The notes: generated by a model not told the origin, from the letters alone. DNA of 64,000 nucleotides from Nocardia cyriacigeorgica (GCF_010868145.1 NZ_JAAGUY010000001.1:372001-436000); one strand, 5' to 3'; counted from the stretch's first letter, positions 1 to 8,215 are shown. Numbers and translations: made by a program.

Positions 1-1059
1 GATGTATTCCTTTATTGTCGCGCCGGGCCGTCCGCCGATATGCAGCCACACGGCGACGTCGTAGCGGTGCGCGAACTGGAAGATGCCTGCCTTCCGGCCC
101 AAGCTGATGCATTGGCCGGCGAATGCCTGGTTGAGGGTGGCGGGTTGTTCACCGTCGATGTGGCTCAGGACTGTGTCGGCGGCCCGCGCGCCCAGTGGGA
201 TCGCGGCCTGGCAGCTCATCCGCAACGGCATATCCGAGGGTGCCGCCGAATCGCCGGCGGCGACGATGTGCGGATCGTCGATGCTGGTCAGGGTTTCGTC
301 GGTGAGGAGGCGGCCCGCGGCGTTGGTGCTCAGTCCGCTGCGTGCGGCCAGATCGGGTACGCCGAAGCCTGCGGTCCAGATGGTGAGGTCGCTGCGCAGG
401 GTGTGCCCGCCGCTGAGCCGGACGGTGTCGGCGGTCACGCCGGTCACCTCCGCGTTCGGGCCGTCGAGGACGGTGACCCCCAGCGCGGTCAGCCGCTTGG
501 CAACTGAACGCCGCCCCCGGGTGTGCAGGTACGGTCCGAGCATCGCACCGCACACCAGGGTGACGGTGCGGCCCAGTTCGGCCAGTTCGGCGGCGGTTTC
601 GATGCCGGTCGGGCCGGCGCCGACTACCGTGATCGAGTCGGTCGCGGGTGTGGTGTCGAGGATCGTCCGCAGCTGTTGCGCGGCTTCCAGAGTGGCAAGG
701 GGATAGGCGAATTCGGCGGCACCCGGCACCTGCGGGTCGGCGCTGCCACTGCCCACCGCATAGATCAGGTAGTCGTAGCCGACGACGCCGCCCGAGGCCA
801 ATGCCACGCTGCGCTCGGCGGCGTCGATCCGGGTCACGGAGTCGACCACCAACTCGATGTCCTCGGCGAGTACGTCGCGGTAGTCGACGACCGCGTCGCC
901 GGTTCGGCCCACCAGTTGATGCAGGCGGATCCGCTCGACGAAACTCGGCCGCGGATTGATCAGGGTGACGGTGAGGTCGTCGCGCTGAGTGAGGCGGTTG
1001 GCCGCCATGACGCCGGCGTATCCGCCGCCGATCACCAGCACATCGGTGTGCGCGGTCAT
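1..1059 (-). CDS. NDH-2-like FAD-dependent NAD(P)H oxidoreductase, 3' end cut by window
   Basis: The frame is open from an ATG at 1059 down to base 1, giving 353 codons with the C-terminus missing. The start has a strong Shine-Dalgarno (AAGGAGAACACC before ATG). The N-terminus MTAHTDVLVIGGGYAGVMAA carries the GxGxxG FAD-binding fingerprint; a second dinucleotide-binding motif (VVGAGPTGIE) lies in the middle and a third FAD contact (IVAAGDSA) follows. This two-dinucleotide-fold layout is that of type II NADH dehydrogenases and pyridine nucleotide-disulphide oxidoreductases, which pass electrons from NAD(P)H to FAD and often on to quinones. No CxxC redox pair is visible, which favours the NDH-2-like group over a disulphide reductase. 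It is divergent from the YCII/ECF42 pair at 1236, with the shared promoter in 1060-1235. The exact substrate cannot be read from the sequence. Confidence 0.85.
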   Translation of the reverse strand, partial: MTAHTDVLVIGGGYAGVMAANRLTQRDDLTVTLINPRPSFVERIRLHQLVGRTGDAVVDYRDVLAEDIELVVDSVTRIDAAERSVALASGGVVGYDYLIYAVGSGSADPQVPGAAEFAYPLATLEAAQQLRTILDTTPATDSITVVGAGPTGIETAAELAELGRTVTLVCGAMLGPYLHTRGRRSVAKRLTALGVTVLDGPNAEVTGVTADTVRLSGGHTLRSDLTIWTAGFGVPDLAARSGLSTNAAGRLLTDETLTSIDDPHIVAAGDSAAPSDMPLRMSCQAAIPLGARAADTVLSHIDGEQPATLNQAFAGQCISLGRKAGIFQFAHRYDVAVWLHIGGRPGATIKEYI

Positions 1060-1235
1060 GGTGTTCTCCTTCGTTCGAGGGGTTCGTGCACAAGACACCG
1101 ACCGGCCCACCACTGTGACAGTTATATGAGGTGGATCACACAACGGAGTGGTGTGGGGATGTCGAGAATCGGCGCGCGGCGCCGTCCCCTGGGTGAATGC
1201 GGCCACAATGGGCCGTACCGACCAAGGAGAACATG

Positions 1236-1643
1236 ATGGCCAAGTACCTGCTGCTCAAGCACTACCGTGGCGCACCGGCATCGGTCGAGGATGTGCCGAT
1301 GGATCGGTGGACGCCGGAGGAGATCTCGGCCCACGTGCAGTACATGCACGACTTCGCCGCACGGCTGGAGAGCACCGGCGAGTACGTCGACTCGCAGGCA
1401 CTGTCGCCGGAAGGCACGTTCGTCCGCTACGACGGCCCAGGGCGCCCACCGGTCACCGACGGCCCCTTCGCCGAAACCAAAGACCTGATCGCCGGATGGA
1501 TGATCATCGACGTCGACAGCTACGAGCGGGCGTTGGCATTGGCCGGCGAGTTGTCCGCAGCTCCCGGCGCGGGCGGTAAGCCGATCCACGAATGGCTCGA
1601 ACTGCGTCCGTTCCTGAACGAGCCCCCGACCATCACGGAATGA
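1236..1643 (+). CDS. YCII/DGPF-domain protein, partner of the ECF42 sigma factor
   Basis: This 135-residue protein has the conserved DGPFAETKD motif near residue 80 followed by GWMIIDV, the hallmark of the YCII-related (DGPF) family. ATG codons occur at 1233 and 1236; 1236 is preferred because it sits 6 nt after the Shine-Dalgarno AAGGAG at 1224-1229. DGPF proteins are routinely encoded beside ECF42 sigma factors and are thought to be either their targets or their signalling partners; their catalytic role is not established. Here the stop codon is 6 nt before the GTG start of the sigma factor, so the two are certainly co-transcribed. The fold is a small ferredoxin-like alpha/beta barrel without a recognisable cofactor motif. 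Confidence 0.9.
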   Translation: MAKYLLLKHYRGAPASVEDVPMDRWTPEEISAHVQYMHDFAARLESTGEYVDSQALSPEGTFVRYDGPGRPPVTDGPFAETKDLIAGWMIIDVDSYERALALAGELSAAPGAGGKPIHEWLELRPFLNEPPTITE

Positions 1644-1649
1644 CCCACC

Positions 1650-2795
1650 GTGGATGAGGCGCTGCTGCGCACCCTCACCCCCGCGGTGATCGCGATCCTC
1701 GTCCGCCGCGGAGCCGATTTCGCGGCAGCCGAGGATGCCGTGCAGGAAGCCCTGATCGAGGCGGTGCGGGTGTGGCCGGACGATCCACCGCGCGACCCGA
1801 AGAGCTGGCTGGTGGCCGTGGCCTGGCGCAAATTTCTCGACACCACCCGCGCCGACACCTCCCGGCGACGCCGCGAGATCCTCGTGGATGCCGAGCCAAC
1901 GCCCGGTCCCGGTCCGGTCATCGACGACACACTCCAGCTGTACTTTCTGTGTGCGCACCCGTCGCTGACACCGGCCTCGGCGGTCGCGCTCACCCTGCGC
2001 GCGGTGGGTGGTCTGACCACACAGCAGATCGCGCAGGCCTACCTCGTGCCCGAGGCGACCATGGCCCAGCGCATCAGCCGGGCCAAACGGACCGTGGCCG
2101 GCGTCCGGTTCGACCGGCCAGGTGATCTCGCCACGGTGCTACAGGTGCTCTACCTCGTGTTCAACGAGGGCTACACCGGCGAGGTCGACCTCGCCGCAGA
2201 GGCGATCCGGCTCACCCGCCAACTCGCGGCCCACACCGACGATGAAGAGGTGGCGGGCCTGCTCGCACTGATGCTGCTGCACCACGCCCGCCGCCCAGCC
2301 CGCACCCGCCCCGACGGCAGCCTCGTGCCGCTCGCCGAGCAGGACCGCAGCCGGTGGGACACGCGCCTGATCGCCGAAGGCGTCGACATCCTCCAGACAG
2401 CGCTCGGCCGTGATCGGTTGGGGGAGTTCCAGACCCAGGCCGCGATCGCCGCGTTGCACGCCGACGCCCGCACGGCCGGCGAGACCGACTGGGTGCAGAT
2501 CGTCGAGTGGTACGACGAGCTGCTGCGCCTCACCGACAACCCCGTGGCGCGCCTCAACCGCGCCGTCGCGGTCGGTGAGGCCGACGGCCCGCGCGCCGGG
2601 TTGGCCGCCCTGACCGAACTCGACCCCACCCTGCCCCGCTACACCGCCGTCGCCGCCTACCTGCACGAACGCGATGGTGACCCGGCCACCGCCGCGGGGC
2701 TCTACACCGAAGCAGCCCGCGTAGCGTCCAACCTGCCCGAACGCGACCACCTCACCCGCCAAGCAGCACGACTCAACGCGCAACTGCGCCGTTGA
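1650..2795 (+). CDS. ECF42-type RNA polymerase sigma factor with C-terminal TPR-like domain
   Basis: The 381-residue protein starts at a GTG 6 nt after the YCII stop. Sigma region 2 occupies about residues 20-75 (FAAAEDAVQEALIEAVRVWP) and sigma region 4 about 110-165, with the helix-turn-helix around GLTTQQIAQAYLVPEATMAQ. The remaining 200 residues form the long helical C-terminal extension typical of ECF42, including the conserved VLYLVFNEGY stretch and the LNRAVAV motif. ECF42 factors need this extension for activity and have no dedicated anti-sigma factor, in line with its absence here. The expected regulon is the adjacent DGPF gene and this gene itself. Length and motif order match the family well. 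Confidence 0.93.
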   Translation: MDEALLRTLTPAVIAILVRRGADFAAAEDAVQEALIEAVRVWPDDPPRDPKSWLVAVAWRKFLDTTRADTSRRRREILVDAEPTPGPGPVIDDTLQLYFLCAHPSLTPASAVALTLRAVGGLTTQQIAQAYLVPEATMAQRISRAKRTVAGVRFDRPGDLATVLQVLYLVFNEGYTGEVDLAAEAIRLTRQLAAHTDDEEVAGLLALMLLHHARRPARTRPDGSLVPLAEQDRSRWDTRLIAEGVDILQTALGRDRLGEFQTQAAIAALHADARTAGETDWVQIVEWYDELLRLTDNPVARLNRAVAVGEADGPRAGLAALTELDPTLPRYTAVAAYLHERDGDPATAAGLYTEAARVASNLPERDHLTRQAARLNAQLRR

Positions 2796-2830
2796 CAATT
2801 ACGTTGCCGTCGGCAGCTCAGCACAACCGC

Positions 2831-2998
2831 GCCGTCGCCACCCAGGCCAACCGGCGCATCCAGACCCGGATCGACGTCATCGACCAGACCAGCGTGCGCT
2901 GCACGGCCCCGACGAAGTCCGCCAGGCCGTGCGGTATCGAGCCGCTCGCCGGCCGCAACAAGTGTCATGTGCACGCGCCGGACCGGCAGCGTGGTGCG
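2831..2998 (+). pseudogene. Cysteine-rich zinc-ribbon-like fragment
   Basis: The frame directly after the ECF42 stop encodes a run with VRCTAPTKSARPCGIEPL and RNKCHVH, that is C-x9-C-x10-C-x2-H. This resembles short actinobacterial and phage proteins whose Cys/His motif reads like C-A-x-T-x-x-G-x-x-C followed by C-x-x-H. No good start codon or Shine-Dalgarno is visible; the only in-frame start is a TTG overlapping the sigma stop. The frame runs on into sequence that in another frame is clearly a recombinase remnant, so I read this as a broken piece of a mobile-element gene rather than an active gene. Confidence 0.35.
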
Positions 2999-3000
2999 AC

Positions 3001-3145
3001 GAACATGTCCGCATCCACGGCAAGGGCGGTTCGGTGCGCACCGTGCTGCTCGACGACCGCGGCTACGCATCCACCGAAACCACCCAGATCTACACCCTGC
3101 TCGCCGACAAGGTCGCCGACGACGAACGGTTCTGCCGCCGCCTAG
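3001..3145 (+). pseudogene. Tyrosine recombinase (integrase) remnant with internal deletion
   Basis: One frame reads HVRIHGKGGSVRTVLLDDRG, the beta-hairpin KGGKxR segment of tyrosine recombinases, and then jumps directly to ASTETTQIYTLLADKVADDE, the C-terminal box that contains the nucleophilic tyrosine (IYT). In intact integrases these two segments are separated by more than 100 residues that carry the catalytic Arg, Lys and His. The gene therefore lost its central part and its N-terminal half. It marks a former integrated element next to the ECF42 locus. The stop and start contexts are meaningless now; the remnant cannot be active. The following 110 bases (3146-3255) show nothing recognisable. 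Confidence 0.75.
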
Positions 3146-3255
3146 GTGCACGACAGTCGGATGCCCCAGGGGCCGAATGGAAGCCCCGCGGGTGCGCCGG
3201 GTTCGGCGTGCGAGTGAGCCTTTCGCTCTTATCGAGGACCGGTGCGGGAATTAGA

Positions 3256-3666
3256 TCAAAGCCTGGTACAGGCGTGGTCGCGATCGAACGAGCCGGCGCT
3301 TCCGGTGCCAGTGGGGAGATTGCGGGTGGCGTCTGCGACTGCCTCCCCTGGGGTCGGCCCTTTACCGAAGCCCACGATCGGGAACCCTGCGACGATAGCG
3401 AGCGGACTCGTCACGACTGCACCACAGCCGTTCGCGAACGTCACCATCGCCCGACAGTCGATGATGCCTTGACCCTTGCACGCTCGGTCTGCGGCTCGAA
3501 TAGCGTCGGCTTCCGTCGGGTGGTTGACCGAAAACGCGTAGACGTTGCCCCACACGCTGAGGGAAACGGCGCCCCAGTTGACCGGGTCGGCGGTGGCGGG
3601 CGGTGCCGCGAGGATGGCAGCGGCGCTCACCGAGAGCACGGCGGCAGCAAAGGACTTTTTGAACAT
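3256..3666 (-). CDS. Secreted DUF4189 domain protein
   Basis: A 136-residue protein starting at the ATG at 3666. Residues 1-27 (MFKKSFAAAVLSVSAAAILA, then APPATA) are a classical signal peptide with an AxA cleavage site. The mature part starts NWGAVSLSVWGNVYAFSVNH and contains the DUF4189 pattern: alternating small residues, EADAIRAADRACKG, and two cysteines in CKGQGIIDCR plus NGC, likely forming disulphides. DUF4189 proteins are small exported proteins of unknown function that are common in mycobacteria and Nocardia. The frame extends upstream to 3909 but that part has no coding character and the signal peptide fixes the start. It is a single gene; the nearest downstream feature on its strand is recombinase debris. 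Confidence 0.85.
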   Translation of the reverse strand: MFKKSFAAAVLSVSAAAILAAPPATADPVNWGAVSLSVWGNVYAFSVNHPTEADAIRAADRACKGQGIIDCRAMVTFANGCGAVVTSPLAIVAGFPIVGFGKGPTPGEAVADATRNLPTGTGSAGSFDRDHACTRL

Positions 3667-3930
3667 GTGGAGCGTCTTCCTGTTCGCGCCGGCTAGTGCG
3701 GCGATCGCATGGAAGATACCGCAGTGCATGGACGCGAGGTCACTCCAAAAGTCTTGGGTCACGACAAAGATCCCCGTCTGAGGACGGTGGCCGTTCGTTG
3801 AGCTGGGGGTGCTGGTGACACGATCCCTACCAGCACCCCCATAGCCGGAGGTCGGCAGTCGCGCCACCCCGGGAACTGTCACGCTTGCACCAGCACTGGC
3901 CCACACCAACCGACATGCAAAGAGAAGACG

Positions 3931-4284
3931 ATGGCTCCTGTAATCACTGGTCTGAGTCGAAGCAGCGCCTTACAGAAGGGCGGTGAACAGCTCGTCGTGA
4001 CCGGCTCCGGCTTCCGCGGCACCAACCACGTCTATGTCATCGTCAACGGCCAGAAGTCGACCACGCCGTTGGTCGCAACCGTCGTTCCCGACGGCGACAA
4101 GCTCAGTTCCGCAGGGACACAAGGAGTCACCTCGACAACCAAGCTGGGCGAGAACAACCGCATTCAGGTGGTGGAGGACTACCTGCGCAGAGAGATCGAC
4201 GTCGAAGATGAGGACGGATTCATACAGACCATGTATCTCACCGAAGAGGAACTGCAGGTGATGCTCGACGAAAGATCATCCTAG
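3931..4284 (+). CDS. Small protein with IPT/TIG-like N-terminal half
   Basis: A 117-residue protein with no signal peptide. The first 50 residues (PVITGLSRSSALQKGGEQ then LVVTGSGFRG) follow the IPT/TIG immunoglobulin-like pattern, in which a Pro-x-Ile-xx-Leu-Ser start is followed by a Gly-Gly turn and a TGSGF strand. The second half is acidic and ends in a predicted helix (TEEELQVMLDERSS). A purine-rich AGAGAAGACG stands just before the ATG. IPT domains occur in phage tail and virion proteins and in surface proteins, so this could be a leftover virion gene, but its size is intact and I cannot assign a role. A hairpin terminator follows at 4301. Confidence 0.6.
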   Translation: MAPVITGLSRSSALQKGGEQLVVTGSGFRGTNHVYVIVNGQKSTTPLVATVVPDGDKLSSAGTQGVTSTTKLGENNRIQVVEDYLRREIDVEDEDGFIQTMYLTEEELQVMLDERSS

Positions 4285-4300
4285 CGACCCTCCGGCCGAG

Positions 4301-4330
4301 CCGTGGCGGCGGAAACCTCCCCCGCCACGG
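4301..4330. terminator. Hairpin between convergent genes
   Basis: CCGTGGCGG at 4301-4309 pairs perfectly with CCGCCACGG at 4322-4330. It lies 16 nt after the stop of the IPT-like gene and about 100 nt beyond the stop of the convergent SGNH hydrolase. There is no T tract, which is usual for high-GC actinobacteria. Confidence 0.6.
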
Positions 4331-4427
4331 CGGCGTAAATCGTCGTCGGCTGGATCAGCGGAAACGGCACCATGTCCGCGACATTCGGATGCTCTGCTGG
4401 CCGAGGAACGACGCCGCGATGGGTGGG

Positions 4428-5252
4428 TCAGGGGCGCAGGAAGGCCTCGGCGATCAGTCCGGCGGTGTAGCGGCGTCCGGTGATGGTGGGGTGGTAGGCC
4501 AGGGCTTCATCGCCCGGGCCGACGCCGGTGATCGAGACGTGGCGTTGCCCGTCAGCGGCGCAGACGGAGTTGGCGCCGTCCTGCCATCTGTTGACCATGA
4601 CGAACCCGGCGCGTTCGGCGGCGCGGGCGACTTCGTCGTTGAGCCGGCGCTGGATGCGGTTACCGAAATCGACGACGTCTTGGCCCATGGTCATCTCGAC
4701 GATGCAAGCCGCGGCGCGGTCGGGTAGCAGCCGCAGGTAGCCCAAGACGACGATTGTGGCGTTGGGGGCCGCGGCGCGGACGGTGGCGTAGGTGCTGTCG
4801 AGGCGGGCGCCGAGGCGGTCGAGTTTGTCGTCGGCTTCCTGGCGAGCCTGGGCGGTGCAGTTGGTTGCGGTGATGAAGCAGTTCTGCAGCAACCCCATGT
4901 AGAAGTCCTCGTTGTTGCCTCCAGTCGAGATCGACACGTAGCGCGTGGCCGGGGAGAGCGCGGCCGAACTCTTCTCCACCAGGTCGGCGGTGGTGCCGCC
5001 GCAGGCCAGATCGGTGAACCCGACCCCGGGCAGTTGCGCGGCGACCAGGTGGCCCACATCGTCACTGGCTTGGGCACAGTCGGAGGTCATCGAGGTGGTC
5101 AGGTAGGAGCCGACCGAGATGAACGAATCTCCCAGCGACACATACTCCGAGCCGCTGGCCGGTGCCGGTTGCGCCGACGCGACGGCGCTGGCACTCAGGC
5201 CAAGGACCAGCGCAGCGGTGGCGAGTCCGCGGGTAGTCGGAAGACATTTCAT
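4428..5252 (-). CDS. Secreted SGNH/GDSL-family esterase or lipase
   Basis: The ATG at 5252 has a GAGGAG Shine-Dalgarno 6 nt upstream and begins a signal peptide (MKCLPTTRGLATAALVLGLS, then ASAVASAQPA). The mature enzyme opens with EYVSLGDSFISVGSY, block I of the SGNH family with the nucleophile Ser43. STGGNNEDF provides the block III Asn region, and AYHPTITGR near the C-terminus provides the catalytic His. Several cysteines (DCAQAS, LACGG, NCF, TNCTAQ) suggest disulphides, as in the Streptomyces-type secreted SGNH lipases. The 274-residue length fits that family. It hydrolyses acyl esters outside the cell; the natural substrate is unknown. It lies 140 nt downstream of the TetR gene on the same strand and is a likely target of it. 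Confidence 0.92.
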   Translation of the reverse strand: MKCLPTTRGLATAALVLGLSASAVASAQPAPASGSEYVSLGDSFISVGSYLTTSMTSDCAQASDDVGHLVAAQLPGVGFTDLACGGTTADLVEKSSAALSPATRYVSISTGGNNEDFYMGLLQNCFITATNCTAQARQEADDKLDRLGARLDSTYATVRAAAPNATIVVLGYLRLLPDRAAACIVEMTMGQDVVDFGNRIQRRLNDEVARAAERAGFVMVNRWQDGANSVCAADGQRHVSITGVGPGDEALAYHPTITGRRYTAGLIAEAFLRP

Positions 5253-5391
5253 GGACAGCTCCTCAAAGAGATGGTGGTGCGGGGCGCCGCCGACGAGGCG
5301 GCGCTGGTGATGACCCGGCCGAGTGAGGGCACGGGTGATCGCCGGCCGTGCAGGCCGGTGGCTTGCGGAGCGCGCGTGAACCTGCCGGGGC

Positions 5392-6024
5392 TCAGGCCTC
5401 CCGGTCCGGGCGCTGCGGCCGAGTTCGGGCGAGGACGGTCTGGACGCGGCCCAGGCGATCGGCGAACTGCGCAGGGTCCAGTGGTTCGGGGGCATCGATG
5501 ATCCACTGAGCGAACGACATCGTTGTGCCGGCGGTGAAGTAGGCGCCGATCTCGGCGGCGAGGTGGTCGTCGAGGTCATCGAAGAGCTGCCGGGCCGCGG
5601 CCTGGCTGAACGGCGCGAACAACTCACCGACTTGCCGGTGCGCCGCATAGGCGCACGAGCCGGTCAGTAGCGCGCGGTAGAAGCGGCGGTGCGCGGCGAA
5701 GTGAGCAGCGAACTCGGCGATCGGCACGGACTGCTCGCCGGCTGGTCCGGTCGTGGCACGGGCCAGCTCGATCATCGCCGGGGCCAGCTCGCGCGTCATC
5801 AGCTCTACCGCTGCCGCGACCAGCAACCCGTCCAGATCACCGAAGTGCTGATACAACACCCGGCGGCTCACCCCGGCGGCATCGGCGAGCTCGGTCACCG
5901 AGAAATCCGTGGAGCCGTGCGCGGTCACCACGGTCACCGCCGCGGCCAACAACGCCGCTCGGGTGCGGCGCACGCGGGGATCAGAGCTCGTGTCGGGATC
6001 GGTGTTGTGCGGCGGTTCACTCAC
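5392..6024 (-). CDS. TetR-family transcriptional regulator
   Basis: A 210-residue protein read from a GTG at 6024 (VSEPPHNTDPDTS). An in-frame GTG at 6039 exists, but it would lie upstream of the inferred transcription start: a promoter places +1 at or next to the GTG at 6024, so the mRNA is probably leaderless. The N-terminal domain RRTRAALLAAAVTVVTAHG and then FSVTELADAAGVSRRVLYQH is a canonical TetR helix-turn-helix. The C-terminal ligand domain has no diagnostic residues. The stop lies 139 nt before the secreted esterase start on the same strand, so it may control that gene and itself through the direct repeats at 6041-6067. The frame ends in an Arg-rich tail. Direct targets beyond the neighbourhood cannot be told. 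Confidence 0.9.
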   Translation of the reverse strand: MSEPPHNTDPDTSSDPRVRRTRAALLAAAVTVVTAHGSTDFSVTELADAAGVSRRVLYQHFGDLDGLLVAAAVELMTRELAPAMIELARATTGPAGEQSVPIAEFAAHFAAHRRFYRALLTGSCAYAAHRQVGELFAPFSQAAARQLFDDLDDHLAAEIGAYFTAGTTMSFAQWIIDAPEPLDPAQFADRLGRVQTVLARTRPQRPDREA

Positions 6025-6030
6025 ACCATG

Positions 6031-6067
6031 ATAATGCACAACTGTTACTAAAATGACAAGTGTTACT
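6031..6067 (-). promoter_or_regulatory. Promoter of the TetR gene with two direct-repeat operator half sites
   Basis: On the minus strand TTGTCA (6059-6054) is followed after exactly 17 nt by CATTAT (6036-6031), a near-consensus -35/-10 pair. The predicted +1, 7 nt after the -10, is the GTG start at 6024. On the plus strand ACTGTTACT (6041-6049) and AGTGTTACT (6059-6067) form direct repeats 18 bp apart; one fills the spacer and the other borders the -35, as expected for autorepression. Confidence 0.7.
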
Positions 6068-6173
6068 TAATTTGGCTCGGCTGGTTCGAGGCGATCGAGA
6101 CAAGCTTCCGATTCATAGCCTGATGCCCTGGAACGCCGGTCAAGGTTCCAGAGCATCGGCCGGTATAGGGGTG

Positions 6174-6736
6174 CTACCGGCTGAAACCGCGCCACTGCCT
6201 GCGGTAGCTATCCCGGCCGGTCAGGCCCTCGAACAGGTGGCCGGGGATCGGTTGCGACACGCGAACTGGCGGACGACGGCCTGCTGAGCGACCCAAACCG
6301 GCCCAGTCTGACGCCATCGGCAAGCGGGTCCGGCGCGCCTGCTGTCGCTCAGCTTCGGAAAGACGCATCAGGTTGTGCATGAGTTCCATTTCCTCTCTGC
6401 GGGAACCCCGCTCGGCCACTGCTCGCAGTACCGCTCGCTGCATGCGCAGGATCCGGATCTGGACGTCGAGAGCCTCGGCGTGAGCCGTGGCGACAGCGGT
6501 CACAGAGGTCTCGTGCGCCAGCACCGGGCCACGGTAGACAGACCGATCCCCAGTTCGCGCAGGGTGCGCACCAATTCCAGGCGTGCGGCGGCATCGGCGT
6601 CGTAGAGTCGGTAGCCGGTCGGGCTGTGGGCGGTCGGCGGCACGATCCCCTTGTCGGAGTAGAACCGAATCGTCTTGACCGTCAGCCCGGTCCGCTCGGC
6701 CAGGGCCCCGATCGTGAAGAGCATGTCGTCGTCCAT
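6174..6736 (-). pseudogene. Frameshifted MerR-family regulator gene
   Basis: From an ATG at 6736 the frame reads MDDDMLFTIGALAERTGLTV then KTIRFYSDKGIVPP, a textbook MerR DNA-binding domain, and continues to LRELGIGLSTVAR. There, around 6522-6528, the reading frame breaks: the continuation VLAHETSVTAVATAHAEALD and the coiled-coil helix with VQIRILRMQRAVLRAVAERG lie in the next frame. Restoring one G (CGGTGC to CGGGTGC) joins the two halves. The end of the frame, after LMRLSEAERQQARR, no longer looks like a MerR effector domain either. It is a pseudogene unless the missing G is a sequencing error. Targets are unknown; no MerR-type 19-bp palindromic promoter is evident nearby. The 280 nt upstream (6737-7016) contain no gene I can support. 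Confidence 0.75.
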
Positions 6737-7016
6737 TCCCCAACCTTCCCGTCTCCCCTTGATGGAGACTCGAGCTCGGGCGTGAGCTCGTGCGCGAGCC
6801 GGTCGTAGGTTCCCGCTGTGCCTGCTCGTGGGCGTGAGCCATATGTTCCACCAGGACCTCGTTGTCCATTCGGAACACCTGACGACGGGCCTGCGGATGA
6901 ACCCGTCGCGGCGGGTGCCCGTCGTGCCATTCGGTCGCAGATACCCTGCGCAATGCCCTCGGCGGAAGCCGAGAACACCACCGCCGCCGACGGTTTGCCA
7001 CCTGCCAGGCGTGTGC

Positions 7017-7577
7017 TCACAGGAGGCGACGCACGGCTTCGACGATCGCGCGGCGGCGGTCGTCGGTGCTCTCGGTCGCGGAGGCGGGCATGCTGGTGGC
7101 GTTGCTCGGGTTCCACGCAAGAGCAATGCTCAGGACGAAGGTCAGCAACGCGGTGGGGGAGAAGTCGGAGCCTGGGCCGCCCTCCTTCTGCACTGCGGCA
7201 AGCGCCTCCAACTTGGCCTCGCGCGGCGGCGATGTGCCGGCAGGGTCCCGGTCGCCACGCTCGAGGCGCTGCCACGTGGCTAGTCGGATGACCTCGGGGT
7301 GCTGCTGGCAGTAGTCGAAGATCCGTCCCGCGTATTCGGGGAGGTCGTCGGGGGTGAAGGGGACCGAGTTCAGGCCGTGGGTGACGTGGGCGTCGAGGAC
7401 CGCGTCGAAGAGTTGCTCCTTGTTGCAGAAATAGATGTAGATGAGGTTCTTGTTGGCCGCCGCCGTTTTGGCGATCCGATCCACCCGGGCTCCGGCGATT
7501 CCGTACGTGGCGAACTCGTCGGTGGCGGCCTGGAGGATGCGGGCCTTGGTGGCGTCAGCTCGGGACATATGGGCCAT
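7017..7577 (-). CDS. TetR-family repressor of the membrane protein/PPOX module
   Basis: A 186-residue TetR protein. The helix-turn-helix covers about residues 10-55 (ATKARILQAATDEFATYG and RVDRIAKTAAANKNLIYIYF), followed by the helical ligand domain that begins NKEQLFDAVLDAHV. Start could be 7577 or the second ATG at 7568 (MSRADATK). A perfect 14-bp palindrome, ACTAACTAGTTAGT, lies 11-24 nt upstream of its start, and a second copy with identical arms sits in the divergent promoter at 8216. This repetition makes it very likely that this protein binds both sites and controls itself, the membrane protein at 7637 and the PPOX gene at 8232. The gene follows the membrane protein gene on the same strand. 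Confidence 0.92.
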   Translation of the reverse strand: MAHMSRADATKARILQAATDEFATYGIAGARVDRIAKTAAANKNLIYIYFCNKEQLFDAVLDAHVTHGLNSVPFTPDDLPEYAGRIFDYCQQHPEVIRLATWQRLERGDRDPAGTSPPREAKLEALAAVQKEGGPGSDFSPTALLTFVLSIALAWNPSNATSMPASATESTDDRRRAIVEAVRRLL

Positions 7578-7587
7578 CGTAATTGGG

Positions 7588-7601
7588 ACTAACTAGTTAG
7601 T
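7588..7601. promoter_or_regulatory. TetR operator, copy 1
   Basis: ACTAACTAGTTAGT is a perfect 14-bp inverted repeat in the 59-nt gap upstream of the TetR gene at 7577. The arms ACTAAC and GTTAGT recur exactly at 8216-8229. Confidence 0.8.
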
Positions 7602-7636
7602 TGCGCGCTCGTTGGCGGCCCCGCCGGCCCGCCGTG

Positions 7637-8155
7637 TCAGCCGATCCCGAAGACGGCGAAGGCTGCATCCGACGCGAAGAGCAGCACCGTGCACCACAGG
7701 GCGATCCCGGTCATCAGCGAGCGGATCAGCCGCCAGCGGGGGATGCCAAGCGCGGCACCGAGCAGCGCTGAGCCCCAGGTGCCGAAGAGTGCGGGACCCG
7801 CGATACCGAAGCCCACCACGCCGTACCGGTCGAGGACTCGCCGTGCCCGTCGACCCGCGCCGCCCGAGAGGCGGGCATCGCCGGCGGGCGCCTTTCCGGG
7901 ACCCGCACTGACGGCGACTGCCGCGCCCTTCGCCGAACCGCCTGGTAGCGCGGCCGAGTTCCATCGGACACGCCAGGACCGCCAGTGCAGCCGGACGCGT
8001 TCCATGGCGAACACCGCGAAGACGACACAGCACGCCGCCCCAAGCAGCACTGCGAACATTGCGACCGGGCCGGGCAGGGAGAGCGAGAGGCCGATGGGGA
8101 CAGCGGGGGTACCGAGTGCAAAGCCTGCGAGCAGAGTCCAAACGAATCGCCCCAT
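7637..8155 (-). CDS. Small multi-pass membrane protein, PF06695-like (small multidrug export)
   Basis: A 172-residue protein. The ATG at 8155 is chosen over 8176 because GGAAGGA stands 7 nt before it. It has hydrophobic segments at about residues 5-25, 32-52, 105-135 and 145-168, with an Arg-rich cytoplasmic loop between. The motif DRYGVVGFGIAGPALFGTWG then SALLGAALGIPRWRL corresponds to the conserved core of the PF06695 small multidrug export family (Tyr-Gly-xx-Gly, two Gly-rich helices, Met/Ile-Pro-Arg). Whether it really exports drugs is unproven for the family. It is divergent from the PPOX gene at 8232 and followed by the TetR gene, forming a three-gene module with shared operators. Confidence 0.75.
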   Translation of the reverse strand: MGRFVWTLLAGFALGTPAVPIGLSLSLPGPVAMFAVLLGAACCVVFAVFAMERVRLHWRSWRVRWNSAALPGGSAKGAAVAVSAGPGKAPAGDARLSGGAGRRARRVLDRYGVVGFGIAGPALFGTWGSALLGAALGIPRWRLIRSLMTGIALWCTVLLFASDAAFAVFGIG

Positions 8156-8215
8156 ACGGATTCCTTCCAGCTGCATCGTGCGCTCCGCTGAGCGGCTCCA
8201 ACGACCATGTACCTA

